64,000 nucleotides of DNA. Source: an uncultured Alphaproteobacteria bacterium. Its GTDB lineage: Bacteria > Pseudomonadota > Alphaproteobacteria > Rs-D84. The notes under the pieces are model-generated. The model saw only the letters and a list, made by a program, of their open reading frames with translations. It had not been told where the DNA came from and made no database searches. The DNA lies in NCBI GenBank assembly GCA_944392535.1, contig CALXWY010000001.1, positions 186,001-250,000 on the forward strand, in the 5' to 3' direction. This document shows, in pieces, positions 1 to 9,376 of the stretch; position 1 is the first letter of the stretch, and each line of letters begins with the position of its first letter. The position numbers and the translations under genes are program-made.

Positions 1-95
1 CGCTGATTGGGCGATGCGTTGGCGATACGTGTATCGTGAAATTGCCGGGCGGTGAAAAAGAATATGAAATTTTAGAAGTAAAATTCAAGGACTAA
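1..95 (+). CDS. greA: GreA transcription elongation factor, C-terminal end (partial)
   Basis: Only the last 30 or so codons are in the window, read in the frame starting at base 3 and ending with TAA at 93-95. The translation includes LIGRCVGDTCIV and then PGGEKEYEILEVKF, which matches the C-terminal beta domain of GreA, where a PGG(E)xxYEIL(E)V ending is typical. GreA binds RNA polymerase and stimulates cleavage of backtracked transcripts. mutL starts 8 bases after the stop, so the two are probably cotranscribed. The call rests on a short tail, so a GreB-like protein is possible, but the tail is very GreA-like. Confidence 0.8.
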   Translation, partial: LIGRCVGDTCIVKLPGGEKEYEILEVKFKD

Positions 96-103
96 GTTCA
101 AGT

Positions 104-1864
104 ATGGCGATTCGGATTTTGCCAGATTCTTTGATAAATCAAATTGCCGCCGGTGAAGTGGTTGAACGCCCCGCCAGTGTGGTTAAAGAATTGGTGGAAA
201 ATGCGCTGGATGCGGGGGCAACGCAAATTGTTGTTGACGTTGCGGATGGGGGGCGGACGTTGATTTCGGTGATTGATGATGGGGGCGGAATGACGCGCCC
301 AGATTTAGAAAACTGTATTATGCGCCATGCAACATCTAAATTACCAAGTGATGATTTATTAAATATTAATTTTATGGGATTTCGTGGTGAAGCGTTGCCG
401 TCAATCGCATCTGTTGGGGATATGACAATTGATACATTCAACAGCGCGGAACCGCATGGTTGGCGTCTGGATTGCACAACTGGGGCGGTGCGGCCGTCTG
501 ATTGGGATGGCGGAACGCGCGTTCGGGTGACGAATTTGTTTTCCAGAACGCCGGCACGGTTAAAGTTCTTGCGTGGCGATCGGGCCGAAATGATGGCGGT
601 TGTTGATGTGGTAAAGCGATTGGCAATGTCACGGCCAGATACAGGATTTGTTTTGAATAACAAATGGTATTTTCCAAAAAATCAGGATTTTAACGAAAGA
701 ATTGTTGCGGTTATGGGGGATGATGTACGTGGACGCATGGTGCATTTGGATGTTCAATCAGAATCTGACCCAGATATGAAATTATGGGGCGTAATTTCGG
801 AACCAACATTGCGACGTGCGTCGTCTGTGGATCAATATTTGTTTGTAAATGGACGTGCGGTAAAAGATAAAGTTCTGGTTGGTGCGTTGCGCGCCGCGTA
901 TATGGATGTTATGCATGCACGTGAATTTCCTTTGTGTGCGTTGTATTTAACACTGAATCCACGCAAGGTTGATGTTAATGTTTCGCCCGCCAAGACCGAA
1001 GTGCATTTTCTGGAACCGTCGCATGTGCGCGGATTTATTATAAAATCGTTGCGTGCGGCATTGGCGCGAACAATGATTGAATCTGGGGCGGATAGTGGCG
1101 CGGGGGTGTCAATTCAAAATATGTCCCGTGTGACAAATTTTGCACCATCAAAATCGGTGGTATGTACACATCACCGTGGTCCAGACAGTGCGTTCATGTT
1201 TGTCGCATCGCCACATAAATCCAGTATTAATAATGATACAGATGCGGTTGATGCCGGTGGTCCAGGTGATTGTGCGTCCAGTGGTTTTAATGCCACGGAT
1301 TTACCACTGGGGCGCGTTATTGGTCAAATTGGTAACAAGTATATATTGGCCCAGAGTGGCGAAAATTTGGTGATCGTTGACCAGCATGCTGCACATGAAC
1401 GAATTACGTATGAAAAACTGCGTCGTCATGCGATAAAAGGGCAACCATTATTGACCCCAATCGTTGTATCATTGCGTGGCGAAGATGTAAATGCGGTCTT
1501 GGCGGTCGCAGATGAAATGCGTGCGATGGGATTGCATGTTGATGCGTTTGGGGATTCGGCATTGGCCATATTTGAAAAGCCGGCTGATTGGGATTTTGAT
1601 TGGGGGCAACTGTTTCACAATATCGCAGATGAAGTACGCGCGTATGGACATTCATCGCAATTGGCAGAAAGAATGCATCTGAAATTGGCAAATTATGCAT
1701 GTCATCACAGTGTTCGTGCTGGACAAAAACTGGATATGGCCCAAATGGATGCGCTGTTGCGGGAAATAGAAAATACAACCCGGGGCGGGGAATGTAATCA
1801 TGGGCGGCCGGTATATAAATTTATCCCAATCAGTGAATTTGATTCTTGGTTTGAACGCATTTGA
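104..1864 (+). CDS. mutL: DNA mismatch repair protein MutL
   Basis: 586 residues, close to the usual MutL length. The N-terminal GHKL ATPase is clear: NQIAAGEVVERPASVVKELV near residues 12-31, ENALDAGAT, DDGGGM and a GFRGEAL motif. The transducer domain and a low-complexity linker (about 330-400) follow, then the dimerisation domain. That domain has DQHAAHERITYE, which fits the DQHA(x)2E(x)4E metal site of nicking-type MutL proteins, and a C-terminal CNHGRP, the usual CPHGRP site. So it is probably an endonuclease-type MutL, working with MutS to direct strand removal. The ATG at 104 follows greA closely. Confidence 0.97.
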   Translation: MAIRILPDSLINQIAAGEVVERPASVVKELVENALDAGATQIVVDVADGGRTLISVIDDGGGMTRPDLENCIMRHATSKLPSDDLLNINFMGFRGEALPSIASVGDMTIDTFNSAEPHGWRLDCTTGAVRPSDWDGGTRVRVTNLFSRTPARLKFLRGDRAEMMAVVDVVKRLAMSRPDTGFVLNNKWYFPKNQDFNERIVAVMGDDVRGRMVHLDVQSESDPDMKLWGVISEPTLRRASSVDQYLFVNGRAVKDKVLVGALRAAYMDVMHAREFPLCALYLTLNPRKVDVNVSPAKTEVHFLEPSHVRGFIIKSLRAALARTMIESGADSGAGVSIQNMSRVTNFAPSKSVVCTHHRGPDSAFMFVASPHKSSINNDTDAVDAGGPGDCASSGFNATDLPLGRVIGQIGNKYILAQSGENLVIVDQHAAHERITYEKLRRHAIKGQPLLTPIVVSLRGEDVNAVLAVADEMRAMGLHVDAFGDSALAIFEKPADWDFDWGQLFHNIADEVRAYGHSSQLAERMHLKLANYACHHSVRAGQKLDMAQMDALLREIENTTRGGECNHGRPVYKFIPISEFDSWFERI

Positions 1865-1892
1865 TTTTCGCGCGTTTTTGTAACTATTTTTC

Positions 1893-1921
1893 TTTACAGG
1901 CGCGGCTTTTTTTACTATTCT
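1893..1921 (+). promoter_or_regulatory. Predicted promoter of yajC-secD-secF
   Basis: TTTACA at 1893-1898 and TATTCT at 1916-1921 are separated by 17 bases, in the non-coding gap between mutL and yajC. It would start RNA about 35 bases before the yajC start. Found by eye. Confidence 0.5.
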
Positions 1922-1961
1922 GACACAATAAATTAATAAAAATGTACAAGGAGAAATTTCA

Positions 1962-2276
1962 ATGGAAGAATCAAGCGCAGTTATTGATACAGTTAATACC
2001 ACTGCCCAAGGGGCGGCAACGGCTGGTGATTGGTGGGGTATGCTGTTGTATTGTGTTATAATTTTCGCGATTATATATTTGTTTATGGTGCGACCAAATA
2101 AAAAGCGGATGGCAGAATATCAAAAAATGATTGATTCTTTACAGGTTGGCAACCGCATCATGGCCGGTGGAATTTACGGTACAATTAAAAAAATAAATGA
2201 AAAAACAATAGAAATGGAAGTTGCTGATGGCGTCGTCATAGAAGTTAACAAGGGCGCTGTGGCAACAGTGGAATAA
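1962..2276 (+). CDS. yajC: Sec translocase accessory subunit YajC
   Basis: 104 residues with one membrane segment (about residues 27-46, LLYCVIIFAIIYLFMV) followed by RPNKKR, the hallmark of YajC. The cytoplasmic part has the YajC pattern VGNRIMAGGIYGTI. YajC associates with SecD and SecF in the inner membrane holo-translocon. A strong AAGGAG site precedes the ATG. secD begins 11 bases after the stop, giving the classic yajC-secD-secF order. Confidence 0.95.
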   Translation: MEESSAVIDTVNTTAQGAATAGDWWGMLLYCVIIFAIIYLFMVRPNKKRMAEYQKMIDSLQVGNRIMAGGIYGTIKKINEKTIEMEVADGVVIEVNKGAVATVE

Positions 2277-2287
2277 AGGGTTGGGTA

Positions 2288-3847
2288 ATGTTAAAAAAAC
2301 TGGCAATAATTTTTGTCGCGGTATTTGGGGTTTTGTTGGCTGTGCCAACGCTGGCGCCCAGTTTGGCACCGTATTTTCCATCATGGATTCAGCCAATTCA
2401 ACTGGGGCTGGATTTGAAAGGTGGGGCGCAGTTGCTGTTAGAAGTTGATACAAACACCATGTTCAATGAAAAAGCAGAACAACTGTATGAAGAAGCGCGC
2501 AGTTCATTAATTGATCGCGACAAGGGGGTTATTCGCTTTTCAAATATGCGTAATAATAATGGTGTTGTGTCGTTTGTTGTGCGTGAAGAAAGTGATGTGT
2601 CCAAGGCGCGCGGTCGGTTAAGAAGCGTATTTGGCGATACAGTGGATATCACCACAGACGGACGCAATGTATCGTTGGCATATTCACAGCGTGCCAAGGA
2701 TGAAATGGTGCAAGACGCGTTGTCGCGCAGTATTGAAATTGTGCGCCGGCGCATTGATGCATTGGGGACAAAAGAACCATCTATACAAAGCCAGGGTGGA
2801 AAGTATATCTTGGTGCAATTGCCGGGGGTTAATGACCCAGAACGCATCAAGGAATTAATTGGCCAGACGGCAAAAATGACGTTCCATCTGGTGAATGAAG
2901 ATATTACCCAAGAACAATTGGCATCTGGACATGCGCCCAAGGGAACAGAATTTTTACCACTGATGGATATGCCAGATCAATTAATCCCAGTGTATTCGCA
3001 TGTGGAAGTGTCGGGTGAATCACTGAAAGATTCCCAGGCGGAATTTGACCAAAACAGTATGCCGGTTGTTACAACAGTGTTTGATGCCGCCGGCGCGCGT
3101 AAATTTGCACGTCTGACAACGGACCATGTGAATGAACGTTTTGCAATTGTTTTGGACGATATGGTATTGTCGGCACCAACAATACGTGAACCAATCCCAG
3201 GGGGGCGTGGGCAAATATCTGGGGGATTTACGTTGCAGGGTGCAAAAGATTTGGCGGTTCTGTTACGCAGTGGTGCATTACCGGCGCCGTTACAGGTCAT
3301 AGAAGAACGTACCGTTGGGGCCGGACTGGGGGCGGATACCATAGAAGCGGGTAAAATTGCGTCTGTGGTCGGTGTCATATTTATTATGATATTTATGATA
3401 ATCTGCTATCGCGGGTTTGGTGTTATTGCCAGTTTTGTGTTGTTGGTTAATCTGGCCATGATTATTGGTATAACAGCAGTGCTGGGCGGGGTGTTGACAT
3501 TGCCCGGGATTGCGGGGATTGTGTTGACGCTGGGGATGGCGGTTGATGCAAATATTTTACCGTTTGAACGAATACGCGATGAAATTCGTGCGGGGTCCAC
3601 GCCACTGCGTGCCGTAGAGGCGGGATTTCATCGGTCTATGAAAGCGGTTCTGGATGGAAATTTGACGAATTTGATTTGTTCGTTGGTGTTGTTCCAATTT
3701 GGCGCAGGACCGATTCGCGGATTTGCAGTCACGCTGTCGGTCGGTGTGTTGACAACGTTATTCACATGCGTTTCGTTGTCAAAGGTCATTATTGATTGGT
3801 ACATGAACGGCAAAAATAAAAAAATTGGATTTGTAAAAAGCAAGTAA
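2288..3847 (+). CDS. secD: Protein translocase subunit SecD
   Basis: 519 residues. There is an N-terminal membrane segment, then QLGLDLKGGAQLLLEV (the D1 motif of SecD), a large periplasmic domain with P1-type repeats, and a C-terminal block of membrane segments. That block includes GMAVDANILPFERIRDE, the D4 motif; most SecD proteins have VL where this one has IL. SecD with SecF uses the proton motive force to help pull preproteins across the inner membrane. Start ATG at 2288 follows GGGTTGGGTA. secF follows 11 bases after the stop. Confidence 0.97.
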   Translation: MLKKLAIIFVAVFGVLLAVPTLAPSLAPYFPSWIQPIQLGLDLKGGAQLLLEVDTNTMFNEKAEQLYEEARSSLIDRDKGVIRFSNMRNNNGVVSFVVREESDVSKARGRLRSVFGDTVDITTDGRNVSLAYSQRAKDEMVQDALSRSIEIVRRRIDALGTKEPSIQSQGGKYILVQLPGVNDPERIKELIGQTAKMTFHLVNEDITQEQLASGHAPKGTEFLPLMDMPDQLIPVYSHVEVSGESLKDSQAEFDQNSMPVVTTVFDAAGARKFARLTTDHVNERFAIVLDDMVLSAPTIREPIPGGRGQISGGFTLQGAKDLAVLLRSGALPAPLQVIEERTVGAGLGADTIEAGKIASVVGVIFIMIFMIICYRGFGVIASFVLLVNLAMIIGITAVLGGVLTLPGIAGIVLTLGMAVDANILPFERIRDEIRAGSTPLRAVEAGFHRSMKAVLDGNLTNLICSLVLFQFGAGPIRGFAVTLSVGVLTTLFTCVSLSKVIIDWYMNGKNKKIGFVKSK

Positions 3848-3858
3848 GGGGCAGGGTA

Positions 3859-4731
3859 ATGAAACTGAAATTTATGAAATATCGCAAGTTATCGTATTGG
3901 GTTGCCGGTATTTTAATTGGGCTGTCGGTGTTGTCATTGGCGTTGCGTGGATTGAATTATGGTATTGATTTTGCCGGCGGTATTTCAATGGAGGTTACAC
4001 CCGTGTCGGCGGATTATACAATTGATAAAATGCGGACTGATTTGGAACAATTCAGTCCAGAATTGCAATCAATTGGTGACAGTGGTGCGATTCTGATTCG
4101 TGTCGGTTTGCCAAAGGGGGCAACAGATGCAGAACAAAACCAGCGTGTCACAGAAATAAAAGATATTTTAGGCAACAATGTTGAATATTCCCAAGTTCAG
4201 ATTGTTGGACCAAAAATCGGTGATGAATTGGTGCGTGGCGGAATTTTGGCGATTCTGTTTTCGTTTGTGTTAATGGCGGTATATGTGTGGGTACGGTATC
4301 GTGGTGGATATGCGATTGGGTCGTTCATATCGTTGTGTTTGGATTTTGTTATCATGTTTGGATTCTTTTCTGTGACAGGATTAGAATTTAATCAAACGGC
4401 AATTGCTGTTATTCTGATGGGGGTTGGGTATTCTATTAATGACAAGGTTGTAAATTATGATCGCATAGAAGAAAATATTAAAAAATATCACAAAATGCCG
4501 ATGGATGATTTGATTGATTTATCAGTTAATGAAATGTTACGCAGAACAATTATGACCGGGTTATCTACGATTCTGGCGATGGTTGCGTTGTTCTTGTTTG
4601 GCGGACCGGCGTTGCGTGATTTTGCAATTGCGATGACATTTGCGGTACTGATGGGAACATTTACCAGCATTTATATATCTAATGTCATATTATATCACTT
4701 TAATCTGCGGGACAGTGATAAAGTGAAATAG
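3859..4731 (+). CDS. secF: Protein translocase subunit SecF
   Basis: 290 residues. Features are FMKYRKLSYWVAGILIG at the first membrane segment, LNYGIDFAGGISMEV (the SecF F1 motif), a short periplasmic domain and five further membrane segments with GYSINDKVVNYDRIEEN, the F4 motif (usually VVVFDRIREN). It is the partner of SecD in the membrane. GGGGCAGGGT precedes the ATG. The next gene starts 31 bases downstream and may belong to the same operon. Confidence 0.97.
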   Translation: MKLKFMKYRKLSYWVAGILIGLSVLSLALRGLNYGIDFAGGISMEVTPVSADYTIDKMRTDLEQFSPELQSIGDSGAILIRVGLPKGATDAEQNQRVTEIKDILGNNVEYSQVQIVGPKIGDELVRGGILAILFSFVLMAVYVWVRYRGGYAIGSFISLCLDFVIMFGFFSVTGLEFNQTAIAVILMGVGYSINDKVVNYDRIEENIKKYHKMPMDDLIDLSVNEMLRRTIMTGLSTILAMVALFLFGGPALRDFAIAMTFAVLMGTFTSIYISNVILYHFNLRDSDKVK

Positions 4732-4762
4732 AGTTGTTTTGTGGTAACCAAGGGGGGAAATA

Positions 4763-6268
4763 TTGAAAATCATAAAGTTTTTTATGGCACTGTTTCTGGC
4801 CATTGGTACCACATCGGCGTTCGCGGACAGTTTGTTTTTTGAAGACGAGCCAATACAAGATGGATTGAATGTTTTTGATGTGTCTGAAACCTTTGCAGAT
4901 ATTTATGAAAAACTGGACAGTGTTAAGTGGGCCGGAAAAAACATAAATGTCGCGATTGAAAGTCTGGAAAATTTGAATGAAAATGCCCATATCGCCGCCA
5001 CAGATGAACGCGTTGTGTTGGTGTGGAAAGATGCGATAATTGCAAATTATCCACGGCCTGGGGCCGGTGATTGGCATGGATTTGGTGAAATTACAACTGC
5101 GCTGATACTGAAATTACGTGCGAATGATCCAATATTACATGATGCCAGCGAAAGCGAAATGTACCAGATGGTGGTTGACAGTTTAATGCGTGGAATTGAT
5201 GAAAATGGGCGGTATATATATTCGCGTGCCGCAGAAATTGCCGAAGATGGACGGTTGCTGACCAGTATCGGACTGGAAGGTGCGCGCGATGCGCGCGGAA
5301 ATTATCGGGTAACCGGTATATTCAAAGATTCACCCGCGGATATATCTGGAATTCGTGAAGGTGATTTGATTGTGACCGTGAACGGAACAGATGTCGCGGA
5401 TATGTCTGATGCCGAATTAGCCGCAGTAATATCGGGATTTAATTCAGGAACATCTAAATTAAAAGTTTTGTCACCCAGTGGGGAAAAGGATGTTGTGTTG
5501 CGACGGGCAACAATTATATTGGCGGATGCAGACGTTGTTCATCGCAGTGATTCGGATACAGGTGGAATATTGGAAATTGTTGTACATCAAGTATCTGATA
5601 ATGCCGCTGCAATTATTAACGAAGCATTGGCAACATATCCAGATGTGTCGGGTATCGTATTAGATTTACGGGCGGCGACCGGTGATGACGAACGGGCCGC
5701 AGCAAAATTAGCCGGGTTATTTATTGGGGCAAAGCCTGTTATGCGAATCATTGAAACAGCGAAAAATGAAGTAGAAGTTATACCCGGTGGGGATGCCGTA
5801 ACAGATGTGCCGGTTGTGGTGTTAATGTCTGATATGACGCGGGGAACCGCCGAAGCAATAGTTGCCGCGTTTTATGAAAATGCGCGTGGGGTTTTGGTTG
5901 GTACCCCAACCGCCGGCAGTGCGCGAATCGCAACACGTATAAATTTGGATAATGGTGGCGCACTGGAATTGCTGAATAAATCTATTAAAACAGGGTCGGG
6001 GCGCATAATTGATGGCCGTGGAATTTTTCCGATTGTTTGCCTGTCAAATATTCGTACGGCGCAACAACAAAACGCATTTTTCTTGAATGTCATAAATAAT
6101 GATTTTAATGCCCAGGATTTTAATATGGATGAAGATATTGACCCAGATGTTATTCGGCGGGGGTGTCCTGTTATTACCAGTGGGGCCGATGAAGATGCTG
6201 TTGCTGCGGCTGTGTCGGTAAAGATTTTGACAGATTCCAAGGTTTATAACAAATTAGTGGCAGAGTAA
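4763..6268 (+). CDS. Secreted S41/CtpA-like protein with a PDZ domain, probably not an active protease
   Basis: 501 residues from a TTG start; AAGGGGGGAAA lies just upstream and the first residues form a signal peptide (MKIIKFFMALFLAIGTTSAFA). A PDZ domain covers about 165-245 (SPADISGIREGDLIVTVNG). The C-terminal half has the S41 fold pattern, ending VLVGTPTAG and DGRGIFP. Aligning MSDMTRGTAEAI with the family's NEGSASASEI without gaps puts Gly361 where the catalytic Ser belongs. The catalytic Lys of the usual FGKG is Ser386. Seen: both residues differ. Inferred: a periplasmic pseudoprotease, perhaps a peptide-binding or scaffold protein. It follows secF by 31 bases and precedes a PAP2 phosphatase. 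Confidence 0.8.
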   Translation: MKIIKFFMALFLAIGTTSAFADSLFFEDEPIQDGLNVFDVSETFADIYEKLDSVKWAGKNINVAIESLENLNENAHIAATDERVVLVWKDAIIANYPRPGAGDWHGFGEITTALILKLRANDPILHDASESEMYQMVVDSLMRGIDENGRYIYSRAAEIAEDGRLLTSIGLEGARDARGNYRVTGIFKDSPADISGIREGDLIVTVNGTDVADMSDAELAAVISGFNSGTSKLKVLSPSGEKDVVLRRATIILADADVVHRSDSDTGGILEIVVHQVSDNAAAIINEALATYPDVSGIVLDLRAATGDDERAAAKLAGLFIGAKPVMRIIETAKNEVEVIPGGDAVTDVPVVVLMSDMTRGTAEAIVAAFYENARGVLVGTPTAGSARIATRINLDNGGALELLNKSIKTGSGRIIDGRGIFPIVCLSNIRTAQQQNAFFLNVINNDFNAQDFNMDEDIDPDVIRRGCPVITSGADEDAVAAAVSVKILTDSKVYNKLVAE

Positions 6269-6288
6269 AATAAATACAGGTGGGTATA

Positions 6289-6987
6289 ATGTTTTTGACC
6301 AAAGATAATAAAATAAAATGGAATTGGCTGGCCTGGGGTGCGGGCATTACATTGGCATTGGTTTTTGCGGGTGTGTTCTGGTTTGACAAGCCGGTATATT
6401 TATTCTTGCGCCAATTTGATTTTTGGTTGTGGCATTTGTTTGATAAAATTTTTGATGCGAAAATCTGGATTGCGGCATCTGTTATCGTGCTGGTTGTGTT
6501 TTACATAAGAAAAATTTTCTATTCCAAGCCCAGGTACAGAAACAGTAATAATCAACCAAGTTTTCAAACGTTCTGCAAGGATTTTTGGTATAAAACACGC
6601 AACAGTTATGCTGTATTTGTTTTATCATCTGTGTTGGCGGCCAGTATCGTTGGCAAGGTGTTAAAAATTGTAATAGGGCGTATGCGGCCATTGTTTTTTG
6701 AAGCGTTGGATAAAACAGGATTTGTGCCGTTTTCAACAGATTGGGCGTTTAATTCAATGCCGTCTGGGCATACGTTCGCATCGTTTGCAGGACTGATAAT
6801 GCTGGGGTTGTTGGCACCGAAAATCAAATGGTTTACATGGACGTTGGCAATAATTATTGGGGTTTCACGCGTATGTGTTGGGGCGCATTGGCCGTCTGAT
6901 GTCATATTGGGGGCTTTTATTGGTATGGTGGCCGCAGATTTGGTAAAGTCGCTGTTAAAGCGATATGGCGCGGGCATTATAAAATAA
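6289..6987 (+). CDS. PAP2-family membrane phosphatase
   Basis: About 232 residues with several membrane segments. The three phosphatase motifs are present: KIVIGRMRP (KxxxxxxRP), SMPSGHTF (PSGH), and SRVCVGAHWPSDV (SRxxxxxHxxxD). Such proteins dephosphorylate lipid phosphates on the periplasmic side, for example undecaprenyl pyrophosphate, phosphatidylglycerol phosphate or lipid A. The exact substrate cannot be told here. I chose the ATG at 6289 over the GTG at 6280 because AGGTGGG sits seven bases before it. It follows the S41-like gene by 20 bases. Confidence 0.9.
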   Translation: MFLTKDNKIKWNWLAWGAGITLALVFAGVFWFDKPVYLFLRQFDFWLWHLFDKIFDAKIWIAASVIVLVVFYIRKIFYSKPRYRNSNNQPSFQTFCKDFWYKTRNSYAVFVLSSVLAASIVGKVLKIVIGRMRPLFFEALDKTGFVPFSTDWAFNSMPSGHTFASFAGLIMLGLLAPKIKWFTWTLAIIIGVSRVCVGAHWPSDVILGAFIGMVAADLVKSLLKRYGAGIIK

Positions 6988-7018
6988 ATACTGATTAAGC
7001 ATAACATTTTGGTGTTTT

Positions 7019-7030
7019 TTGTGATAAAAT
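7019..7030 (+). promoter_or_regulatory. Extended -10 element before ftsK
   Basis: The block TTGTGATAAAAT ends only 7 bases before the ftsK ATG at 7038, and there is no Shine-Dalgarno sequence between. If it is the promoter, the ftsK message has almost no leader. No convincing -35 is visible. Confidence 0.4.
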
Positions 7031-7037
7031 AGGCCGT

Positions 7038-9293
7038 ATGGGAAAGCAATCTAATTTTTTACCGCAACGTGTATCTGAGGCAATAAAAAGCATTACAAAG
7101 CGTATCGTTGGGTGTGTGTTGTTGGTGCTGGGGATATGGGCGTTGTGTGCACTGGTGGTGTATAATCCGTATCTTGATGGGTTTGCAACAGCCGCGTCGT
7201 TCGGATCACAATCCATAATGGGTAATGTTATTGGATTTTTGGTGTATGCGGTTGGTTTTGTGCCGGCATTGTTTGCAGTGTTATGTCTGGTGCGCTGGGG
7301 GATTTCATGGGCGGCGGCATGGTTGGAAAATATGGCGCCAGAATATAATTTCTTGCGTTTTGTGGTGGCGATGTTTGTTGGTGCGGCCGGATTGGGAATG
7401 ATTATGCCGTCTGGTACATGGGGCGGGATGATTGGGTATATTGCATCGTCAGATATCGGCGCATTGATTGGTAATTTTGAAATTTTGGTCGGAATAATTT
7501 TGTTGTGCGCATTTTTATTCTTGGCTGGAACTTTGTTACACGTGCGCTGGTCACATATCGTGGCCGTGGGGCGTATGCTGTGGCGTTGGGTGCGTTGGTT
7601 AATGTCGGTTTTCCATCTGGCGCCACCTGTGCAGTATATAGATGATGATGTTCAAAATCAAAGTGACGAAGATGGTGAAGACGAAGAAGAACCGGATGAA
7701 GATAATGCATCTGATGGTCGCGTGCGTGCGCGAATTGCAAAACGGCGTGTGAAACGCGCAAAATCTGGGGCGATAAAGAAAAAAGACGGGCAAATATATG
7801 AACTGCCGGATCCGGAATTTTTGGAACGGTCTAATTTTGGTAAAAATGTTATAACCCCAGAATTAAAACGAAATGCCGCCGCGATGGAAGTGCATTTTGC
7901 AGAATATGGTGTCCAGGGAAAAGTTGTCGGAATAAAGCCAGGGCCGATTGTTACGTTGTATGAATTTATGCCAGAAAGTGGCGTTCGTATGGTGGATATT
8001 AAAAAGACTGTTACAGATATGACACGTGCAATGGCCACAGAAAATATTCGCATCGCGCATATTCCAAATACGCAACTGATTGGTGTTGAAATGGTGAATT
8101 TAACACGCCAGATGGTGCGTTTTCGGTCATTGGTTGATAATGATATTTTTGTTAATTCTAAATACAAAATACCATTGGCATTGGGTGTGGATATTGGTGG
8201 TAACCCAATGTATTTTGATTTGGCAAAAATGCCACATATGCTGATTGCGGGACGTACCGGTTCTGGTAAATCTGTATTCGTTCAGTCAATTATTATGTCG
8301 GTTGTATACCATTTTACCCCAGATAAGTGTAAATTGATGATTATTGATCCCAAGGGCGTTGATTTTGGATTTTGGGACGATATTCCGCATCTGATAACCC
8401 CCATTGTAAAACTAGACCCAGGGGCGGCGGTTAATGCATTAAAGTGGGCCGTACGTGAAATGGAAGAACGGTACAAGCAATTACAATTGGTTAATGCACG
8501 CAATATAGAAAGTTATAACGAAATTGTTGCCAGCAAGCGCGAAAATGGTGAAAAAATTACCCAGCAGGTCGCGGTTGGTACGGATGAAGAAACGGGCGAA
8601 CTGTTGTTTGAAACACAAGAACTGGATTTGTCTGATATGTCTTATATCGTCATTATCATAGACGAAGTTGCGGATTTGATGAGTCTGGCCCGGAAAGAAG
8701 TTGAGGCGTGTGTTCAACGCATTGCACAAAAGGCCCGTGCCGCAGGAATTCACTTGGTTATGGCGACACAACGTCCAGATACGTCGGTTATAACTGGGGT
8801 GATCAAGGCGAATTTCCCAACGCGCGTTTCTTTCCAGGCACGCAGCGCGATTGATTCAATGACAACACTGGGTGAAAAAGGTGCAGAACAATTGTTGTCG
8901 TGTGGTGATATGCTGTTCAGCGAAGCTGGACGTGTCCCGGTTCGTATACATGGTGCGTTCATTTCAGACGAAGAAATGACCCGTGTTGGTGATTTCTTGC
9001 GCAGCGAAGGTGAACCAGAATATGCCGAAGGTGTCACAGACGCAGAGGCAGGCGGGGCAAGCAGCGTTGGGGGTGGCGCAATACCGGGTATGCCGATGTC
9101 AAAAGCAGATAAAGATGCAGATTTGTATACCCAGGCAAAAGAATATGTTTTACGTGATAAAAAACCAACGATTTCATATATCCAGCGGCGTTTAAGAATC
9201 GGGTACAACAAGGCGGCTGGATTCATTGAACAGATGGAGGCCGAAGGTATCATCAGTCCACCAGATGCAAATAATAAACGGCATATTTTGTAA
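7038..9293 (+). CDS. ftsK: DNA translocase FtsK
   Basis: 751 residues. The N-terminal third has four membrane segments (to about 180), then an acidic and basic linker. The motor domain has GRTGSGKSVF (Walker A, near 406) and IVIIIDEVADLM (Walker B), with RIAQKARAAGIHLVMATQRP. The C-terminal gamma winged helix is present (YIQRRLRIGYNKAAGFIEQMEAEGII fits SLLQRRFRIGYNRAARLID). FtsK sits at the septum and pumps chromosome ends so that dimers can be resolved. A hairpin follows the stop directly. Confidence 0.97.
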   Translation: MGKQSNFLPQRVSEAIKSITKRIVGCVLLVLGIWALCALVVYNPYLDGFATAASFGSQSIMGNVIGFLVYAVGFVPALFAVLCLVRWGISWAAAWLENMAPEYNFLRFVVAMFVGAAGLGMIMPSGTWGGMIGYIASSDIGALIGNFEILVGIILLCAFLFLAGTLLHVRWSHIVAVGRMLWRWVRWLMSVFHLAPPVQYIDDDVQNQSDEDGEDEEEPDEDNASDGRVRARIAKRRVKRAKSGAIKKKDGQIYELPDPEFLERSNFGKNVITPELKRNAAAMEVHFAEYGVQGKVVGIKPGPIVTLYEFMPESGVRMVDIKKTVTDMTRAMATENIRIAHIPNTQLIGVEMVNLTRQMVRFRSLVDNDIFVNSKYKIPLALGVDIGGNPMYFDLAKMPHMLIAGRTGSGKSVFVQSIIMSVVYHFTPDKCKLMIIDPKGVDFGFWDDIPHLITPIVKLDPGAAVNALKWAVREMEERYKQLQLVNARNIESYNEIVASKRENGEKITQQVAVGTDEETGELLFETQELDLSDMSYIVIIIDEVADLMSLARKEVEACVQRIAQKARAAGIHLVMATQRPDTSVITGVIKANFPTRVSFQARSAIDSMTTLGEKGAEQLLSCGDMLFSEAGRVPVRIHGAFISDEEMTRVGDFLRSEGEPEYAEGVTDAEAGGASSVGGGAIPGMPMSKADKDADLYTQAKEYVLRDKKPTISYIQRRLRIGYNKAAGFIEQMEAEGIISPPDANNKRHIL

Positions 9294-9320
9294 TAAAATC
9301 CACGTAATGCGGATTTTATT
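9292..9320 (+). terminator. Hairpin after ftsK
   Basis: A perfect 10-base inverted repeat (AATAAAATCC and GGATTTTATT) with a 9-base loop overlaps the ftsK stop region. The T-rich 3' arm may serve as the T-tract; no further T-run follows, so termination may be partial. Confidence 0.5.
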
Positions 9321-9325
9321 TATGC

Positions 9326-9354
9326 TTGGTTAATGGTGGATTTTGTGATATAAT
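9326..9354 (+). promoter_or_regulatory. Predicted promoter of the 9377 outer-membrane gene
   Basis: TTGGTT at 9326-9331 and TATAAT at 9349-9354 with a 17-base spacer, preceded by TGTGA before the -10. The following CAAAAGGAGA is the ribosome-binding site of the gene at 9377. Confidence 0.65.
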
Positions 9355-9376
9355 TTTCACCAAAAGGAGATATGTT

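Noticed and set aside
6280-6288. GTG start of the PAP2 gene three codons upstream
   Set aside because: AGGTGGG, the likely ribosome-binding site, would overlap the GTG; the ATG at 6289 fits better.
7658-8167. Long antisense frames inside ftsK and other genes
   Set aside because: They lie opposite strongly conserved genes, have unnatural composition and no ribosome sites, so they are reading-frame shadows.
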